Shown here piece by piece: positions 62,700-64,000 of a stretch of DNA of 64,000 nucleotides; the first letter of the stretch is position 1, and each line of letters opens with the position of its first letter. The stretch spans positions 14,770,925 through 14,834,924 of the forward strand of contig NC_079426.1 in assembly GCF_026213295.1 (NCBI RefSeq), given 5' to 3'. The notes under the pieces are model-generated. The model was not told the origin of the DNA and made no database searches. It saw nothing but the letters and a program-made list of their open reading frames with translations. This stretch comes from Gadus chalcogrammus (Eukaryota; Chordata; Actinopteri; Gadiformes; Gadidae). The translations under genes and the position numbers were made by a program.

Positions 62700-63535
62700 A
62701 TCAGAATGAATCCACATAAAAAATGCTGGACAACGTACAATCCAAATGTACACTAAAACAGCATACATATTATCACCTTAAAAATGTAGCAAGACTTAGA
62801 GGGCTCATGTCCACCGAAGACTTACAAAAACTTGTACATGCCTTTATCACTAGTAAGCTTGATTACTGCAATGGTCTTCTTACAGGTCTCCCAAAACCAA
62901 CTCTGAGGAAGCTTCAGCTTGTTCAGAATGCTGCTGCTAGAGTTCTAAAAAAGACCAAAAAATTTGATCATATAACACCAATTCTGAAATCGTTACATTG
63001 GCTTCCTGTAGGTCAGAGAATTGATTTTAAAATCATGTTGCTAACCTATAAATCCCTACATGGTTTAGACCCAAAATATTTAACTGATATGCTTCCACTA
63101 CAAAAGCCTTCTAGACCACTAAGATCCTCTGAGACCAATCTGTTAATTATCCCCAGAGTAAACACAAAACATGGGAAAGCAGGATTTAGTTACTATGCAA
63201 CAAATAGCTGGAATAAACTCCCAGAGGATTTAAGACTTGCCCCAACTCTGAACACCTTTAAAACAAGACTGAAGACTTTTATGTTTGCTATAGCTTTCCG
63301 CTAAATCTTAAATAAATTGCACTTTCTAAAAAGCTTTTTTAACTTTGCCTTTATTTTCTATTTTAATACTAAAATGCCTTTTTAACTTTCTATTTTACCC
63401 ATTTCTTTGCATATGTTTTCTTTTACTTATCTATTATTTTATTTGATTGTATGACAATGTTTATATGTGAAGCACTTTGAGTCTGCCTTGTGTATGAAAA
63501 GTGCTATATAAATAAAGTTGCCTTGCCTTGCCTGC
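62700..63535 (+). mobile_element. L2-type LINE 3' end
   Basis: A reverse-transcriptase tail frame is followed by the typical L2 3' end: AAGCACTTTGAGTCTGCCTT, GAAAAGTGCTATATAAATAA and a short (TTGCC)n tail near 63520-63535. The 5' side merges with the duplicated segment described above. Confidence 0.88.
62723..63304 (+). pseudogene. L2 LINE reverse transcriptase, C-terminal piece
   Basis: An open frame of 193 codons contains KLVHAFITSKLDYCNGLLTG, QLVQNAAARVL, HITPILKSLHWLPV, RIDFKIMLLTYKSLHGL and YATNSWNKLPEDLR, the standard order for the region after the polymerase motifs in fish L2 elements. The catalytic polymerase motifs and endonuclease are absent, so it is a 5'-truncated dead copy. The first Met is not a natural start. 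Confidence 0.9.
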
Positions 63536-63539
63536 CTAA

Positions 63540-64000
63540 AACACAGAGTTCTCCTTTCATATTTAATGGTAAAGACGTTTGATGTTTACCATTAAAGATA
63601 CTGCCAAAGTCTCTGCATGTCAGGGACGTTGTAAGATGTCTTTTACAATAAGAGTCGCAGGGGAAGATGATCATTTGTGAGATAATAAAGAACTCCCTGT
63701 GGTGCATTCACAGCACACATATCACCTCAAATAGGTTGCCTTTTATCCCCCATGTTCATTTAACAGCAACAGATGCTGCTATCGGACAGCAAATTAATTA
63801 ATGGACAGCAAATTAAAACATGTAGTATCCATAGAGTGTTTAAAAAATACACATTATTTGACAACAAGAGAGTACCAGGTGTCGTTGGTATATAAATCAT
63901 GTTGGCAGTGAACAGGGCTGTCAAATTAAACTATTAATTGCTGACGACAAAGCCACTATGGAAGTGTATTAACCAGTGGTAGGTATCCCCCATTGTCTCT
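63540..64000. other. no gene seen
   Basis: AT-rich sequence with a short direct repeat (GACAGCAAATTAA, twice near 63785-63815). Nothing else is recognisable. Confidence 0.5.

Larger units (their letters stand above)
60915..62770. repeat. direct duplication of a roughly 350-bp segment
   Basis: ACTTGGCATCCAGGACCATC and the following about 170 bp at 60915-61086 recur at 62380-62550. ATCAAAGTTGCCTCAAAG and the following about 200 bp at 61709-61910 recur at 62554-62760. In the first copy the two halves are separated by the 61091-61704 insertion. Confidence 0.88.

Overview
The window is vertebrate genomic DNA, most likely from a teleost fish. It contains intron-split coding exons with GT/AG borders, an L2-type LINE and a second LINE fragment, several hAT and pogo-type DNA transposon remnants with clear target-site duplications, and very many long dinucleotide arrays. 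There are no bacterial operons, no ribosome-binding sites and no CRISPR array. The extreme density of CA/GT, GA/CT and GTGC arrays resembles codfish-like genomes, but that assignment is inference.

The main locus lies on the + strand between about 21.2 and 47.5 kb. Twenty-six exon-like blocks, in the correct order and mostly in compatible splice phase, resemble the TPR-rich axonemal protein CFAP46 (TTC40), a central-pair (C1d projection) component of motile cilia. Most blocks are well conserved. However, the locus has two in-frame TAG codons (23976 and 28931), a frameshift at about 37126, an exon with an internal deletion (about 31330), an exon ending in the wrong frame (27119), two exons without a GT donor (25146 and 44483), several missing exons, and no sign of the C-terminal part. 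I read it as a decaying cfap46 pseudogene. Sequencing or assembly error must be excluded.

Two copies of an unrecognised element lie in opposite orientation, outside the cfap46 blocks: copy 1 at about 1.87-5.19 kb (+) and copy 2 at about 49.09-53.84 kb (-). Each carries a TATA-type promoter, a stretch of 15-bp coding minisatellite giving Gln/Glu-rich pentapeptides, and several exon-like blocks of an acidic, coiled-coil-like protein that I do not recognise. Copy 2 carries a further roughly 590-bp tandem duplication and abuts a truncated pogo-type transposase.

Other layout: a degenerate TTF-type zinc-finger transposase piece (0-0.45 kb); unique or simple-repeat DNA (5.2-10.2 kb); a hAT element inside a CA array (10.4-11.9 kb); a LINE reverse transcriptase on the minus strand (13.9-15.2 kb); unique DNA (15.2-21.1 kb); the cfap46 locus with a three-element nest at 41.7-42.9 kb; a hAT MITE at 47.9 kb; pogo fragments (53.8-55.5 kb); a hAT MITE with an internal dimer (56.2-57.2 kb); an element with its own short tandem duplication (57.9-59.2 kb); a long hairpin (59.2 kb); tandem small exon-like units (60.2-60.4 kb); a duplicated segment with a TTAA-flanked insertion in one copy (60.9-62.8 kb); and an L2 LINE 3' end (62.7-63.5 kb). 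Apart from cfap46, no ordinary host gene could be recognised.
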